From AP-15 sp963701815 (GTDB lineage: Bacteria > Pseudomonadota > Alphaproteobacteria > ATCC43930 > CGMCC-115725), in the NCBI GenBank assembly GCA_963701815.1, contig CAVPBN010000020.1, forward strand, positions 1-64,000: 64,000 bases of DNA, in the 5' to 3' direction. Below the pieces are notes generated by a model. It was not told where the DNA came from. It did no database searches and saw nothing but the letters and a program-made list of their open reading frames with translations. Both the position numbers and the translations under genes were made by a program. Positions 17,921 to 27,401 of this stretch are shown one piece after another. Each line of letters opens with the position of its first letter. Position 1 is the stretch's first letter.

Positions 17921-19162
17921 ATGCATGTGATGTATTTCACCGAGCAGCCGATGTCGGCCTATCCGGCGGATATCGGGCTCGATATCGGGCATACCGCGCT
18001 GATGTTCTCGAACAAGTATTTCGACCCGGTAGCCGGCAGCCGGCTCTATAACGAATATCTCGAACAGTACATCTATGCCGAGGAGATGGGCGTCGAAGGC
18101 TTCATGCTGAACGAGCACCACAACGCGCCGTTCTGCATGCAGGCCAAATGCAACATTTTTGCCTCGATCCTGGCCGCTGTGACCAAAAAGGCGAAGATCG
18201 TCCTGCTCGGCAACCCGTTGCCGCTGGCCGAGAACCCGGTACGGCTCGCCGAAGAACTGGCGATGATCGACATGATCTCGAAGGGGCGTCTCGTTTCGGG
18301 CTTTGTCCGCGGCGGCGGCCAGGAGCAGCTCGCCAACGGCGTCAGCCCGGCCTACAACCGCGAGCGCTTCGAGGAAGCGCACGATCTGGTGGTCGCCGCC
18401 TGGACGCGGCAAGGCCCGTTCCGCTGGGAGGGCACCCATTACCAGCACCGCGTCGTCAACCCGTGGGCGGTGCCGCTGCAGAAACCCTATCCGCGGGTCT
18501 GGATCCCGGGTGTCCTGAGCAAGGAGACGATCATCTGGGCGGCCAAGCAGCGCTACCCTTATATCGCGCTCAACACCTCGATCGAGGCGACCAAGACGAT
18601 CTGGAAGCTGTACGACCAGGTGGCGCTCGAAACCGGCTACGAGGCCGGCCCCCAGAACCGCGGCTATCTGCAGCAGGTGCACGTTTCCGACAGCGAGGAA
18701 AAGGCGGAAAAGAACGCGCGCCAGTTTTTGTGGATGCAGGGCGAGTTCACCGGCCTTGCCCATCCGGTCTGGTCGAACCCGTCCGGCTACTTTTCACCCG
18801 AATTTCGCCGCAACTTCGTCGAATTCGCGGTCGGCCGGGCGGAGAGCCCGCGCGGCCGGCCCACTTTCGAGACGCAGGTGGCCGATGGGCGGGTCATCTA
18901 CGGCACCCCCGACACGGTCATCCCGAAGCTGAAACGGGTCCTCGAAGAGACGCGGCCCAGCATCTACGGGCTGTGGGGCAATGACGGCTCGGTCAGCAAC
19001 GCCGACGCCCGGACCTGCATCCGGCTGTTGGGACAGGAGGTCATGCCGGCAATGCGCGAATACGGCAAATCGCTGGGGCTGACCGACCCGTTCGAGGCCG
19101 AGGCGCCGGTCCATCTGCGCTATTCGACCGACCTCAAGCAGATGCCGCAGGCGGCGGAGTAG
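17921..19162 (+). CDS. LLM-class flavin-dependent oxidoreductase
   Basis: A 413-residue luciferase-like flavin monooxygenase, intact. It starts at ATG behind a strong AAGGAGGAACAG ribosome site. Landmarks shared with the protein at 4262-5534 are LNEHHN, EELAMIDMISKGRLVSGF, RFEEAHDLVVAAW and PYPRVWIPG. This second paralogue is complete and pairs with the upstream hydrolase-fold protein. It likely inserts oxygen into an organic substrate using reduced FMN from a separate reductase. The substrate is unknown. Confidence 0.88.
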   Translation: MHVMYFTEQPMSAYPADIGLDIGHTALMFSNKYFDPVAGSRLYNEYLEQYIYAEEMGVEGFMLNEHHNAPFCMQAKCNIFASILAAVTKKAKIVLLGNPLPLAENPVRLAEELAMIDMISKGRLVSGFVRGGGQEQLANGVSPAYNRERFEEAHDLVVAAWTRQGPFRWEGTHYQHRVVNPWAVPLQKPYPRVWIPGVLSKETIIWAAKQRYPYIALNTSIEATKTIWKLYDQVALETGYEAGPQNRGYLQQVHVSDSEEKAEKNARQFLWMQGEFTGLAHPVWSNPSGYFSPEFRRNFVEFAVGRAESPRGRPTFETQVADGRVIYGTPDTVIPKLKRVLEETRPSIYGLWGNDGSVSNADARTCIRLLGQEVMPAMREYGKSLGLTDPFEAEAPVHLRYSTDLKQMPQAAE

Positions 19163-19174
19163 CGCATCGGGAGA

Positions 19175-19203
19175 GGGATCGCAGGCTTTCCCGCTGCGAT
19201 CCC
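19175..19203. terminator. Strong hairpin between convergent genes
   Basis: A perfect 10-bp stem (GGGATCGCAG pairing with CTGCGATCCC) with a 9-base loop, 12 bases after the LLM stop and before the convergent gene ending at 19286. There is no T-tract on the plus side. It may act as a bidirectional or Rho-assisted transcript end. Confidence 0.45.
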
Positions 19204-19285
19204 GGCTTCCTGCCGGAATGGCCTCCGCGGGTCGGCTCGAGCGCAAAATCGGCGACGTCCCGCTTCTGCCGCCGCATTTACCTCA

Positions 19286-19858
19286 CTAACGAGGTTCGGT
19301 CCAGCTCTCGGAAAACGCCAACGCGCAGGTGCTGAACGGCCGGCCTTCGCGAGTAGCCGGCCATGGCCGACCGGCGGCCTCGATGCCGTCGACGGTGAGC
19401 CTGGCGCCGAGCGCCGGGACCAGCAGCGTGCAGACCCCGTATTTGCGGCCGCCTTCGCCGGGCTGGGTGTGGATCAGCAGCGGATCGCCGATCTCGTACC
19501 AGGTCAGGGCGATCTCGGCGTCGTTCGAAATCACCCGCTCGGTCCAGAAATAGCGCGGGTCGCCCGATTTGGCGAACTCGGCCTCGATGACCGGGATCGA
19601 GGTGTCGGCGGTCTCGGGGTTCAACATGCCCTGCACCGTCCCTTGCAGCCACCGCGCCATCGCAATGTTGTCGGCATAGATCTGCCAAAGGTTTTCGGTC
19701 AGCTCGCTTTTCAGGTAGAGCACGTGCCCCGGCCCCTGCGGGCAGGTGATGATGCGCCAGAAGCTGGCGTTCGTCGTCGTCAGGCCGCCATCTGCGGCGC
19801 TCAGCCGGATGAACGGGTTTTCACCGGTCAGGATCACCTGGTTCGGATCGGCGGGCAT
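19286..19858 (-). CDS. Conserved hypothetical protein (190 aa)
   Basis: A soluble 190-residue protein starting MPADPNQVILTGENPFIRL. I do not recognise the family. It has protein-like composition (WRIITCPQGPGHVLYLKSEL, MARWLQGTVQGML, ALTWYEIGDPLLI), no signal peptide, and no membrane segment. It is convergent with the LLM monooxygenase gene and stands alone. Its proximity to the catabolic genes suggests, but does not show, a role in that metabolism. Confidence 0.65.
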   Translation of the reverse strand: MPADPNQVILTGENPFIRLSAADGGLTTTNASFWRIITCPQGPGHVLYLKSELTENLWQIYADNIAMARWLQGTVQGMLNPETADTSIPVIEAEFAKSGDPRYFWTERVISNDAEIALTWYEIGDPLLIHTQPGEGGRKYGVCTLLVPALGARLTVDGIEAAGRPWPATREGRPFSTCALAFSESWTEPR

Positions 19859-20198
19859 CGTGCGGCTCCTCGAATATGGCGGTGGATGATCTGCGATGGA
19901 TGCTACCGCGCGGCTGCCGCGTCCGTCACGTCGGATTGTCGGGATGTTGCTGTTGCCCCGATAAAGTCATGTCGAACGGGGCTTTGCGAAAAGCTGCGAG
20001 GGCAAGTGGTTCAATCGGAACGGCGGTTCCCCGCGGCGACCCGGCGGCGGGCAGACGCCGCGTCGGTCGCTCGTTTCAGCAAGTGGTTGGATTGGGGCAT
20101 GCGGGGTTGTTAAGCTCGGCGCCCGGAGTTCCAAACGAGCGGTCGGCCGCCCTACGGAGAGGCGCGGCCGTGCCGACTTAACGCATTGAGGGGCAGGA
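19859..20198. other. Divergent intergenic region
   Basis: About 340 bases between the divergent hypothetical gene and the enolase-superfamily gene. No ORF with coding character, no tRNA and no clear repeat. It must hold both promoters; I cannot assign boxes with confidence. Confidence 0.4.
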
Positions 20199-21356
20199 AT
20201 GAGCCGCATCGCCTCGGTTACGACATATATGATTTCGCTGCCGCGGCCGGAGCCGGTGTGGACGGCGCATGAGCAGATCAAGGCTTGGAACGTCATCCTG
20301 ACCGAGGTCCGGACCGATGACGGGCTCGTCGGCTACGGCCAGATCCATGGCGCGCCGATGCCGCGGATCTGCGAGTGGGCGGCGCGGTTCGGCGAGATCG
20401 TCCGCGGCATGGATGCGCTGGGGCATGTCGCGGTGTGGGAGAAATTGTTTGCGCTGACCTCGCCGCGGCCGGGCGGGATCGAGGGGCGGGACGGCTTGCC
20501 GCCGCCGATCGCCCGCGGCGAGCGCACGCAGGCGATGGCGGCGATCGCCGGCATCGACATCGCGCTGTGGGACATCAAGGGCAAGGCGGCCGGGCTGCCG
20601 GTCTACCGTCTGCTCGGCGGCGAGAACCGCCCGCTTTTCACCTACGCGACCGGCGGGTATTACCGGCCGGGCGCCACCAATGCCGATTATGCCGGCGAGA
20701 TGGCGCGGATGCTCGATCACGGCTACCGCGCGGTCAAGCTCAAGACCGGGGCCGGCAATGTCGCCGCCGAGGCCGAGCGCATCGCCGCGGTGCGCCGCGA
20801 GATCGGCGACGCGCCATTGCTGATGCTCGACATGAATGCGGCCTATGATCTGCCGGATTGCATCGACTTCGCGCGGTCGGTCGAGCCGTCTCGGATCTTC
20901 TGGCTCGAGGAGCCGCTGCACTGGTATTTGCAGCCGGCGGATTTTGCCCGGCTGGCGGCGGCGACGCCGATCCCGCTGGCGCATGGCGAGCGCGAACTGA
21001 CCCGGTTCACGGTGCGCGATTTTATCGTCGGCGGCGGCATCCGCTATGTGCAGTTCGACGCAACCCGCGCCGCCGGCTTTACCGAGGCGTTGCGCGTCGC
21101 CGCGTTGGCCGAGCAGCACGGGGTCATGGTCGCGCCGCACACCGCCCCGGAACTGCACGGCCATCTGGTGCTGGCGTTGCCGCGCTGCGGCTTTGGCGTC
21201 GAAGGTCATGGCGGGCCGCAGGAAGACCCGTTGGGCCACGGGCTGTTCAAGGAGCACCCGGAATTGCGCGACGGCCATCTGCATCTGCGCGACGAGCCGG
21301 GGTTCGGTCTCGACATCGATTGGGGGTTTGTCGACAAATATCGTCTGGGGGCGTAG
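20199..21356 (+). CDS. Mandelate racemase/muconate lactonizing enzyme family protein
   Basis: A 385-residue enolase-superfamily enzyme. The barrel carries the KxK motif VKLKTG (Lys180, Lys182), the metal ligands Asp211 (LDMNAAY), Glu237/238 (LEEP) and Glu264 (AHGE), and a His at 314 (APHTAPELHGH). This set fits an acid-sugar dehydratase or racemase of the mandelate-racemase subgroup. The start at 20199 follows a GGGGCAGG ribosome site. It is followed by an HpcH/HpaI aldolase, a pairing typical of sugar-acid breakdown (dehydration, then retro-aldol cleavage). Confidence 0.87.
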   Translation: MSRIASVTTYMISLPRPEPVWTAHEQIKAWNVILTEVRTDDGLVGYGQIHGAPMPRICEWAARFGEIVRGMDALGHVAVWEKLFALTSPRPGGIEGRDGLPPPIARGERTQAMAAIAGIDIALWDIKGKAAGLPVYRLLGGENRPLFTYATGGYYRPGATNADYAGEMARMLDHGYRAVKLKTGAGNVAAEAERIAAVRREIGDAPLLMLDMNAAYDLPDCIDFARSVEPSRIFWLEEPLHWYLQPADFARLAAATPIPLAHGERELTRFTVRDFIVGGGIRYVQFDATRAAGFTEALRVAALAEQHGVMVAPHTAPELHGHLVLALPRCGFGVEGHGGPQEDPLGHGLFKEHPELRDGHLHLRDEPGFGLDIDWGFVDKYRLGA

Positions 21357-21387
21357 CCTCCGCCGCGGTTCTTTCAGGGAGGCGCCG

Positions 21388-22185
21388 ATGCCCGCCGTGG
21401 TCCGCAACATCGCCCGCGAAAAGCTCGAACAGGACCGGCTGGCGCTCGGCGTCGGCATCCGGATGACGCGCAGCGTCGAGATCGCCAAGGCGATGGCGGC
21501 GGCCGGGTTCGACTGGCTGTTTCTCGACATGGAACATGGCGTCATGTCGCTCGAAGCCTGCGCCCAGATCTCGACCGCCGCGCTGGACGCCGGGATCGCG
21601 CCGATCGCGCGCGTGCCGAACGGCGAATATGCGATCGCCACGCGCGCGCTCGACAACGGCGCGCTCGGCATCGTCATGCCGCATGTCGACACCGCCGCCG
21701 AGGCGCGCGAGGTCGTCGACCGGCTCAAATACCCGCCGGTCGGCCACCGCTCGATGGGCGGGATCGGGCCGCATTACGGTTTGCGTTCGGCCTCGAGCGG
21801 CGAGGCGGCGTCGGCGCTGAATGTCGCCAACCTGACCGTGGTGATGCTGGAGACGCCGACCGCGATCGCCAATGCGGCCGAGATCGCGGCGGTGCCGGGG
21901 GTCGACGTGTTGCTGATCGGCACCAACGATTTGTGCGCCGAAATGGGGATCCACGGCGATTTCGGCAACGAGCGGGTTGCCGAGGCCTACCGGGCGATGA
22001 TCGCCGCCTGCCGGCAGCATCATAAGTTTCCCGGCATGGCCGGGATCTACAACGAGGCGATCATGCCGCGCTACATCGACATGGGCGCGCGCTTTGTGCT
22101 GGGCGGGCAGGACGCCGGCTTTATGGCCGCCGCCGCGGCGCAGCGCACCGGCTTTCTGCGCAAGCTGTTGCCCGAGCCGGCGTAG
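21388..22185 (+). CDS. HpcH/HpaI class II aldolase family protein
   Basis: A 265-residue metal-dependent pyruvate-type aldolase of the HpcH/HpaI family. The general base His50 lies in LDMEHGVMS and Arg75 in IARVPN. The metal ligand Glu155 lies in VMLETPTAI, and a second ligand in IGTNDLCAEMG. It starts 32 bases after the enolase-superfamily gene and is surely in its operon. It would cleave a 2-keto-3-deoxy acid to pyruvate plus an aldehyde; the natural substrate is not predictable. It could also supply the aldolase step missing beside ligJ. Confidence 0.88.
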   Translation: MPAVVRNIAREKLEQDRLALGVGIRMTRSVEIAKAMAAAGFDWLFLDMEHGVMSLEACAQISTAALDAGIAPIARVPNGEYAIATRALDNGALGIVMPHVDTAAEAREVVDRLKYPPVGHRSMGGIGPHYGLRSASSGEAASALNVANLTVVMLETPTAIANAAEIAAVPGVDVLLIGTNDLCAEMGIHGDFGNERVAEAYRAMIAACRQHHKFPGMAGIYNEAIMPRYIDMGARFVLGGQDAGFMAAAAAQRTGFLRKLLPEPA

Positions 22186-22223
22186 ATCTGTTCGGCAGGG
22201 TTCCGGCTTGCGTCTCACGGCAA

Positions 22224-22407
22224 CTAGTGCTTAAATGCATTCAGATGATTTAGCCGCATTGCCCTGTAGCCCTGTAGTAGTAGCCCTGTAGGATGGGTTG
22301 AGCGCAGCGAAACCCATCTGCTGCCGGCGTTTGCGATGGGTTTCGCGATGCTCAACCCATCCTACATTTACTTACTGCTGGATGATATGATTGCGTCTGA
22401 GCACTAG
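22224..22407. repeat. CTAG-bounded MITE-like element (copy 1)
   Basis: A 184-base non-coding element that begins and ends with CTAG. Its ends are imperfect inverted repeats of about 27 bases (CTAGTGCTTAAATGCATTC against CTAGTGCTCAGACGCAATC). The core is a 78-base palindrome at 22288-22365 that starts GTAGGATGGGTTGAGCGCA and ends with its complement. The left part recurs at 51960-52088. This has the form of a miniature inverted-repeat element; no transposase with the same ends is in the window. Confidence 0.7.
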
Positions 22408-22587
22408 GGTGCAAACCAGACGCTTGCTCCCGGGCAGGTCCGCGTCGAGATTGCTTCCCCGCGGGTCAGGCCCGCGGGTCGCAAATGACAGCGTAAGTGC
22501 TCGTCAGTGCAAGGAGCACAGCGACGAAGCAATCTCGCTCAAGGTACCCACCGGAGGGAATCATCCGTCTGGTTTGCACCCTGCTAG
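22404..22587. repeat. Second CTAG-bounded MITE-like element, abutting the first
   Basis: An element of about 184 bases sharing its left CTAG with copy 1. It has a perfect 17-bp inverted repeat AGGGTGCAAACCAGACG at 22406-22422 and 22566-22582. Inner inverted segments CGAGATTGCTTC and GAAGCAATCTCG give a second stem. Its right CTAG (22584-22587) supplies the TAG stop codon of the ppk2 gene read on the minus strand. Confidence 0.7.
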
Positions 22588-23396
22588 AACAGGACCGGAA
22601 TGAACCGGAACGGGTAATCGGTCTCCTTGTAATCGCCGCGATCCTGCCGTTTCGGTAATTTGACCTTTGCACGCGGCAGCTCTTCGTGCGGAACTTTGGC
22701 GAGGATGTGGCTGAGGATGTTCAACCGCGCCCGCTTCTTGTCGTCGGAATGAGCAACGTACCACGGCGCCCAGGCGGTGTCGGTGGCAAGGAACATTTCA
22801 TCGCGCGCCCGCGAATAATCGTGCCACCGGGAATATGACTTCAGATCCATATCGGACAGCTTCCAGGTCTTGCGACCGTCATCGATCCGCGCCTCCAGCC
22901 GCCGGGTCTGTTCGTCCGGACTTACCTCGAGCCAATATTTCAGCAGGATGACGCCCAAATCGACGACGATCCTTTCAAACGAAGGCACGATCTGGAGGAA
23001 GCGTTTGGCCTGGTCCTCGGTACAGAAGCCCATCACCCGCTCGACGCCGGCCCGGTTGTACCAGCTGCGGTCAAAGATCACGACTTCGCCGGCGGCCGGC
23101 AGCAGCGGAATGTAGCGCTGCGCATACATCTGCGTCTTCTCGCGCTCGGTCGGCGCGGGCAACGCGACGACCCGAAAGACGCGCGGACTGACCCGCTCGG
23201 TAAGCGCCTTGATCGTGCCGCCCTTGCCGGCGCCGTCGCGGCCTTCGAAGATGATGCAGGCCTTCAGTCCCTGGTGCACCACCCACTGCTGCAATTTGAC
23301 GAGTTCGACATGCAAGCGCGCCAGTTCTTGTTCATATTGCTTACGCTTCAGTTTGCCGTCGCCCTTTTCCGTAGGATCGCTGGTCTCCGGCATCAC
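22584..23396 (-). CDS. ppk2: Polyphosphate kinase 2 (PPK2 family, class I type)
   Basis: A 270-residue PPK2, which moves phosphate between polyphosphate and nucleoside diphosphates. The Walker A loop is GRDGAGKGG (residues 52-60), Walker B is VIFDRSWYNRAGVERVMG (Asp109, Arg110), and the lid and core include SPDEQTRRLEAR, WKLSDMDLKSYSRW and WYVAHSDDKKRARLN. Length and motifs match one-domain class I enzymes. ATG at 23396 or 23393 may start it. The stop codon lies in the CTAG that borders the adjacent repeat. A second, different PPK2 is at 29055-29912. Confidence 0.93.
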   Translation of the reverse strand: MMPETSDPTEKGDGKLKRKQYEQELARLHVELVKLQQWVVHQGLKACIIFEGRDGAGKGGTIKALTERVSPRVFRVVALPAPTEREKTQMYAQRYIPLLPAAGEVVIFDRSWYNRAGVERVMGFCTEDQAKRFLQIVPSFERIVVDLGVILLKYWLEVSPDEQTRRLEARIDDGRKTWKLSDMDLKSYSRWHDYSRARDEMFLATDTAWAPWYVAHSDDKKRARLNILSHILAKVPHEELPRAKVKLPKRQDRGDYKETDYPFRFIPVLF

Positions 23397-23528
23397 TTCG
23401 TTCCTCCCATCCGCGGCGTCTGGGCCGGGGTCTAAGTCGCGGCCGCGATCGATCGATGACCGAGGTCAAGGCCGGCGCGACCGTATACTCTCTCTACTGA
23501 TTTTGCGCCATATTCGGAAACTTCTCGC

Positions 23529-24749
23529 ATGTACCAGAATGCCGCGATCCTTGCCGGCTTCCTATTGATCTACAGTTCGATCGCCGGCCGGGTCGAGCGG
23601 TCTTGGCTCAGCGGGCCGATCCTGTTCACGGCGGCCGGATTGCTGCTCGGACCCTACGGCATCGGCGTCGTTCGGCTCAATCTCGGCGCCGGGGGATTGC
23701 GCACTCTGGCCGAGCTGACGCTCGCCATGGTGCTGTTCACCGATGCCGCCAACGCCGATTTCGACGTCGTCAGGCGAAACATCGGGGTACCGGAGAGGCT
23801 GCTGCTGATCGGATTGCCGCTGACGATCGTGCTCGGTTTTCTCGCCGCCATGGTCGTGCTTCCCGGCATCGCGCCGCTCGAGATGGCCTTGCTGGCGGCG
23901 CTGCTGGCGCCGACCGACGCGGCACTCGGCAAACCGGTTGTGACCAACCCCGCCGTTCCGGCAGTGCTGCGCGAGGCGCTCAACATCGAGAGCGGGCTCA
24001 ACGACGGCATTTGCGTGCCCATCGTGGTGCTGCTGCTCGGGCTCGCCATCGGCACCCAGATCGAACACGGGACGATGATCCACGCCGTTCGGGTGGTGGC
24101 GGAGGAAATCGGCATCGGGCTGGTGGTCGGCCTCGTACTGACTTGGCTGACCACGTTGATGCTGCGATTTGCCGAAGGGCGGGGCTGGATCGGCAAGCAC
24201 TGGGAAGAAGTCCCTATCGTGGCCTTGGCCGCCGCATGTTTTGCCGCGGCGCAGGCGGCGGGCGGCAGCGGCTTCATCGCCTGCTTCGCCGGCGGGCTGC
24301 TGCTGAGCGGGCTGCGCCGGCAGCACAAGGAGGAGCTGCTGCGGGGCGCAGTCAGCACCGGGGAGGCGCTCGCGCTGCTGACCTGGGTGGCGTTCGGGGC
24401 CGGCGCGCTCGGGCAAATCATCGGCCGGCTCACCTGGTCGGCGCTGCTCTACGCTGTCCTGAGCCTGACCGTCATTCGCATGGTTCCGGTGCTTTTGTGC
24501 CTTGCCGGCACCGGAATGCGCGCTGCGGACAAGCTGTTCATCGCCTGGTTCGGCCCGCGCGGGCTCGCCACGATCGTATTCGGGGTCATCGTCTTCAACG
24601 AGAATCTGCCCGGAAACGACACGATCGTGGCCGTCGCCGGCGGCACCGTCCTCTTGAGCGTCCTCGCTCATGGGGTGACGGCGAACCCTCTGGTCAAGGC
24701 GATGGCCGGGCGGTCTTCGGGAAAGACACCGCCGATCGAGCGCTCGTAA
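23529..24749 (+). CDS. Cation:proton antiporter (CPA1 family)
   Basis: A 406-residue membrane antiporter with about twelve hydrophobic helices, starting MYQNAAILAGFLLIYSSIAG. The CPA1 ion-binding helix is APTDAALGKPVV, with the conserved TD, followed by LNIESGLNDG, typical of NhaP-like exchangers. GPRGLATIVFGV near the C-terminus is the usual late motif. It would exchange Na+ or K+ for H+ across the inner membrane. It is divergent from ppk2; no C-terminal regulatory domain is present. Confidence 0.88.
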   Translation: MYQNAAILAGFLLIYSSIAGRVERSWLSGPILFTAAGLLLGPYGIGVVRLNLGAGGLRTLAELTLAMVLFTDAANADFDVVRRNIGVPERLLLIGLPLTIVLGFLAAMVVLPGIAPLEMALLAALLAPTDAALGKPVVTNPAVPAVLREALNIESGLNDGICVPIVVLLLGLAIGTQIEHGTMIHAVRVVAEEIGIGLVVGLVLTWLTTLMLRFAEGRGWIGKHWEEVPIVALAAACFAAAQAAGGSGFIACFAGGLLLSGLRRQHKEELLRGAVSTGEALALLTWVAFGAGALGQIIGRLTWSALLYAVLSLTVIRMVPVLLCLAGTGMRAADKLFIAWFGPRGLATIVFGVIVFNENLPGNDTIVAVAGGTVLLSVLAHGVTANPLVKAMAGRSSGKTPPIERS

Positions 24750-24760
24750 GACGGCGGCGG

Positions 24761-25228
24761 CTACGAGCCCAGATGAACGACCATACCATCGGCTCCGAGG
24801 CTCAGGGCCAATCCCTGGCGCTTTGCCTTTAAGCGCAGATAGACGCCGTTGGAATTCTGCAGCACCATCGAGCCATTGCCCTGCTCGCCCAATGCCCACC
24901 CGACGCGGGCCTGGCCATAAACGCCGTCGAAGTCCGCAAGCCTGTGCAGGTTGTACACGGTGCCGGTCGCATCGATCGTCGATATGCCGATCCCGCCGAT
25001 GCCGAGGCCGCCCAGTCGGAACGGGTAGCTCCGACCGCGGAAATACAGTCTCCCGCCGCCGGCGGTACCGCTGCCGATGAATGCGATCTGCACCTGGTGG
25101 ATGCTGACGCTTCCCGAAGGGTGCGGCGGCGGCGCGCTCTGCGCCGAGGCGCCAAATGAAAGAACACAAAGCGCCATCATCCCCGCCGCGAGCCTGCGGG
25201 TGAGCCGGTGATAAGACCGATCGGACAT
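24761..25228 (-). CDS. Conserved exported protein (155 aa)
   Basis: A 155-residue protein with a clear signal peptide (MSDRSYHRLTRRLAAGMMAL, cleavage likely after ASAQSA near residue 30). The mature part is glycine-rich and beta-like, with IAFIGSGTAGGGRLYFRG, GGLGIGGIGISTIDATG and a repeated strand pattern. I do not place it in a named family. The start at 25228 is chosen for the signal peptide; the longer frame upstream is arginine-rich noise. It is convergent with the antiporter gene. Confidence 0.65.
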   Translation of the reverse strand: MSDRSYHRLTRRLAAGMMALCVLSFGASAQSAPPPHPSGSVSIHQVQIAFIGSGTAGGGRLYFRGRSYPFRLGGLGIGGIGISTIDATGTVYNLHRLADFDGVYGQARVGWALGEQGNGSMVLQNSNGVYLRLKAKRQGLALSLGADGMVVHLGS

Positions 25229-25547
25229 TGGAATCCCCTGATTGAAGTTCTGCGGCGCCGAACGCGAGGACGTTTTCTCCGGGTGACGAGGACGCCGATG
25301 TCTCCGGGCATCCCACCGCACATGCCGAGCGCCTCGGCTTTCAAGCCAAAGCCAAGCTGCGGGTGGTCGCGCGACCAGCTTATACGCGGCAAAGTATTTG
25401 TAAACACGCCATATGCCCGAGCGTTTCCCGAGCCCGCAGATGCCGCCGCCCGCTCGCTTACGTCGAACCGTTACCGATCTGCGCCCGACACCGCGGCAGG
25501 ACGAAGTTGGGTGGGTTGCCGTCGTCCAGGCCAGGCCGCATGCCGCC

Positions 25548-27174
25548 TCACGGCCGCACGACGCGATAGATCGCGAAAAAGCTGCCGCTGGTCAGCAGCC
25601 GAAGCTGCTTCAGGTCGGATTTCCGCCCTGCACCAAAATCCATCCACAGCACGTAATCGAAGGTCTCGGGCCAATCGCGCCAATAAGGCAGTTCCCCGAG
25701 CACATTCCCGACCGGAATCGCATATTTTACCCGGACCGGCGCCGCTGCACTCCCGGCCAGCTGGTCCGGTGCTGCCGGCCACCCCTCGCGCTGCGCCACG
25801 ATCTGGTTTTGCGGCGTCACGTCGATCGTTGTCCACCCGGTGAACATATATGGGAAGAATGCGGCGCGATCGATTACCGCAAGGGCTGCCATGTGGATGA
25901 AGGCGACCTGTTCGACCGTTCCGAAGAACGGCGGCAGACCGGGAAGCCGGCGTCGCTTTTCCGATATCGGCGCCTGGACGACGAGCAGCCTTGATCCGGA
26001 TGCAATCGCCGCGGAGGCGCTCCTAAATTCGGCGAACCAACGGTCGCAATCGCCCCAACTCAACGACACCGACCAAACGCGCAGGCCGAACAGGACCAAT
26101 GCGGCTGCCGCAACCGCGCCGGCCGCCTTTTTGCTGCCGATGACCAATCGGGTACTGGCGATAACCAGGAAGGGTAATGCAACCGGCAGCCTGATATCGG
26201 CCCCCAAACTCCCGCTCGTGCGGTGCGGCATCAAAATGGCGGCGAGGACCATCGCCGCGAGAGGCAATCGCATTTCCGGCGCCAATTCGAGCGAACGCGT
26301 CATCAACGCCAGTGCAAAAGCCGAGCAGACTGCGATCGTGACAAGCGCATCGAACGGCGTCGGTTGGATGCCAAAAAGAAACGGCGAAAGCAATGCGTAA
26401 ATCTTTAGTATCGGGGCGCCGTATACCGTTAAGGTCGAGCCCCCATGCGCCAGACTCGCGTACCACAGTACGGCTGCGGGGAACAGCTGCACCCAGGTCG
26501 CGATCCACGAAAGAAGGCTTCCGCCGGACAGCGGGCCCTGATCGAGGCGGCGCCCGAGTTCATAGCTTGTGACGGCGAGCGCATATAGACCGAAAGCAAA
26601 GAGGTGCAATAACCACAGCAAGCACGCCACGGCCGAGAACAGCGCGAGCCGCAGGGGGGTGCGCCAATGAACTCGTGGCGATCCAGCCGCTCAAGGCGAA
26701 GAAACAGATCCCAGTGGCAAAGAGGCAGCTGAGGAAGCCCCAGAACAGAGCAGCGTTAAAGACGAACAAGGCCGAGCAGACCGGCCATATGTTCAGCTCT
26801 CGGTAGAGGACATGGTGCAGGGTCAGGGTGCCGCCGACCAGCGCCAGCATGGTCAGTGCGATAAACACCCGCCCGGCTTGTTCGACCGGCATCACCGGCG
26901 ACAACGCCGTCACCACCAAATCCATACCCAGATCCGGCAACAGCCGCCAATGGACGAGGTAATTGCGCGCCAAATCCGGGATCTCGCTGCGGTGAGCGAG
27001 GATCCACATTCGCGCGAGGTGGTTGGGGTAGTCGACCAGCGGCGGGATCGGCGCCCAGAACAACGGCGATACCGTGGCCGCGGCAACCAGTGCGTAGAGC
27101 GCAAGAACGTATCGGCCGCCGCAGGCCGGATTGCCGTCGGCCGCCGCTGAGCCGCGATAGGGAGCGCTGCTCAA
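25548..27174 (-). CDS. Polytopic membrane protein of unknown function (frameshifted)
   Basis: About 541 residues with roughly ten or more hydrophobic segments, probably one gene broken by a single indel. The upstream frame (27174 to about 26660) starts MSSAPYRGSAAADGNPACGG and contains LVDYPNHLARMWIL. The downstream frame continues LWLLHLFAFGLYALAVTSYE to the stop. The switch falls at a run of six C's (plus-strand G's) near 26660. The PNHLAR-like loop after the first helix resembles GT-C-type glycosyltransferases or their relatives, but I do not see a firm signature. A soluble C-terminal domain follows the last helix. Confidence 0.6.
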
Positions 27175-27401
27175 ACCCGACCGCCCTTCCGGGCCGGCGG
27201 GCTGCCGGGACGGGATCGGCTATCGCCAACGATTGTCGCGGTCCGGGGCGCCGCGCGGCGGCAATGGCGGGAGGCGGCCTGACGCACCGCCCCAGATTCG
27301 TCTCGGATTCGTGTGGATCCGGTTAATGATCGGCGCCTGGTCCCCGCCGATACTTTGTCAGGGCTCGGCGGTCGCCGCCACGCCGGCGACGGGGCCCGCG
27401 A

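Noticed and set aside
22391..22603. A 70-residue ORF over the repeat region before ppk2
   Set aside because: It covers the inverted-repeat elements, has no ribosome site and no family-like sequence.
24761..25228. Assignment of the exported glycine-rich protein to DUF1134/EipA
   Set aside because: Size and signal peptide are compatible, but the motifs I can recall for that family do not match, so I left it unnamed.
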